Source: Arenibacter algicola
GTDB lineage: Bacteria > Bacteroidota > Bacteroidia > Flavobacteriales > Flavobacteriaceae
Length of the DNA: 64,000 bases
Direction of reading: 5' to 3'
Assembly (NCBI RefSeq): GCF_000733925.1
Contig: NZ_JPOO01000003.1
Span: 1,116,001 to 1,180,000, forward strand
The notes beneath the pieces are model-generated. The model was not told the origin of the DNA and made no database searches. It saw only the letters and a list, made by a program, of their open reading frames with translations. The position numbers and the translations under genes are program-made. Every line of letters begins with the position of its first letter. The first letter of the stretch is position 1. Shown in pieces: positions 63,078-64,000 of this stretch.

Positions 63078-64000
63078 ATGAAGAAAATTTATTTATTATT
63101 GGCAGTAGTATCCATAGCATTTTCAAGCTGCAAGTCCAGTAAGCATGCGGATTTGGGAGATGGTATTTTTGCGGATATTACCACCACCGAAGGTGAAATC
63201 CTCCTTAAATTGGAGTACCAAAAGACCCCTTTGACCGTTGCCAATTTTATATCCCTAGCCGAAGGAAACAATCCTTTTGTTACCGACAGCCTAAAGGGCA
63301 AAAAATATTATGATGGCATCATCTTTCACAGGATTATTAAGGACTTTATGATTCAAGGTGGAGATCCAACTGGAACAGGTATGGGAAATCCGGGATATAA
63401 ATTTAAGGATGAATTTAACGACTCCCTTACCCACAATAAGGCCGGTATCCTATCCATGGCAAATTCCGGACCTACCACCAATGGAAGTCAGTTTTTTATT
63501 ACCCACAAGGAAACTCCCTTTTTAAATGGCAGACACACCGTATTTGGTGAAGTTGTCAAAGGAATGGATATTGTTGATTCCATTGCCAATGTTAAAACTG
63601 CAGAAGGCGACAGACCGGTTACCGATGTGGTTATGAACACGGTTGAAATTATCAGAAACGGCAAGGAGGCCAAAAAATTTGATGCTGTAAAAGTAATGAG
63701 TGATTACTTTGCCGAGGAAGAGGAAAGGATCAAGGCGATGGAGAAAATGAAAACCGATTTCGTTGCCCAAATTACCGCAGAGGAAAATACAGCAGTAGAA
63801 CTACCATCCGGCCTTAAAGTACTTACCCTAGTAGAGGGCAGTGGAGAACAACCTAAAGTGGGACAAAAAGTTAATGTGCTATATGCCGGATATTTATCCG
63901 ATGGATCACTATTTGACAGTAATTACGAAGAGATCGCCAAAAAATATGGCGTTTATCAGGAGGCCAGAAAACAAGGTCGCGGTTACGAAGCCATTCCAAT
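63078..64000 (+). CDS. Exported cyclophilin-FKBP fusion PPIase (partial, C-terminus beyond window)
   Basis: At least 307 residues, cut by the right edge. Lipobox SSCKSS (Cys about 15). Cyclophilin domain (about 30-195): FHRIIKDFMIQGGDP, MANSGPTTNGSQFFIT and HTVFGEVVKGMDIV. A helical linker follows, then the start of an FKBP domain (about 250 on): GQKVNVLYAGYLSDGSLFDS. The same architecture as the cytoplasmic protein at 18289-19221. It is third in DHH-gldI-PPIase, so it likely assists folding of exported proteins with GldI. Confidence 0.9.
   Translation, partial: MKKIYLLLAVVSIAFSSCKSSKHADLGDGIFADITTTEGEILLKLEYQKTPLTVANFISLAEGNNPFVTDSLKGKKYYDGIIFHRIIKDFMIQGGDPTGTGMGNPGYKFKDEFNDSLTHNKAGILSMANSGPTTNGSQFFITHKETPFLNGRHTVFGEVVKGMDIVDSIANVKTAEGDRPVTDVVMNTVEIIRNGKEAKKFDAVKVMSDYFAEEEERIKAMEKMKTDFVAQITAEENTAVELPSGLKVLTLVEGSGEQPKVGQKVNVLYAGYLSDGSLFDSNYEEIAKKYGVYQEARKQGRGYEAIP

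Noticed and set aside
1..64000. tRNA, rRNA, insertion sequence or prophage
   Set aside because: No cloverleaf-like or rRNA sequence, transposase or phage gene was seen in any gap.

Overview
The window is an ordinary chromosomal stretch of a low-GC, gliding-type Flavobacteriaceae (Bacteroidota). Support for this: Bacteroidota -7 promoter boxes (TAnnTTTG) ahead of many genes; lineage-typical families (GldI, DUF3276 PUR-alpha-like protein, long NusB, DUF1573, DUF4920, DUF4197, TIGR01777, MnmD); both type III and eukaryote-like type II glutamine synthetases; and frequent TTG starts. The gene set resembles marine genera such as Maribacter, Arenibacter or Zobellia, but the genus cannot be fixed from sequence alone. 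I see no rRNA, tRNA, prophage, insertion sequence or CRISPR array.

Layout. 1-7964 (minus): an FG-GAP/ASPIC lipoprotein cut by the left edge, CstA, then a three-gene operon of Tat-type Gfo/Idh dehydrogenase, a membrane-anchored protein with an FMN-attachment-like motif, and a Tat-type FAD oxidoreductase. 8060-9915: nusB, DUF1573, yajC. 10095-16276: ABC exporter, PUR-alpha-like protein, plsC/BASS/csaA operon, a frameshifted small gene, redoxin, YfiT-like protein. 16642-21624: 1-Cys peroxiredoxin, cold-shock protein, a 28-residue membrane peptide, cyclophilin-FKBP fusion, M28 peptidase, PPK2. 22870-28077 (minus): NatA/NatB-like ABC pair, MscS, DUF6268 barrel, and a sigma-54 response regulator without a DNA-binding domain. 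28273-28670: a repeat array built of paired hairpins. 28803-34577: dnaJ-grpE, TIGR01777, mnmD, DUF4920, ilvE, MazG-like protein.

34619-42238: small membrane proteins, crcB, the glnK-amtB-porin nitrogen cluster, lipoproteins, and an Lrp regulator divergent from a small helical protein. 42339-53721: the IcmF-type fused mutase, purU, DUF4197, hydrolase, pyrF-prfA, a miniature two-gene ABC system, apbE, and a Rieske lipoprotein. 53771-58437: purM, then divergent glnN (GSIII) and glnA (GSII). 58514-64000: CarboxypepD_reg protein, Na/Ca exchanger, a histidine-kinase relic, DHH phosphoesterase, gldI, and a second cyclophilin-FKBP protein cut by the right edge.

The most notable points are: (1) an inverted repeat ATACCCCC-A6/7-TAGGGG shared by the glnK-amtB promoter and the glnN/glnA intergenic region, a candidate nitrogen-control operator; (2) the putative extracytoplasmic flavin redox operon, whose motif would be a target for the ApbE flavin transferase also encoded here; (3) the paired-hairpin repeats with compensatory base changes; (4) two paralogous very small membrane proteins.
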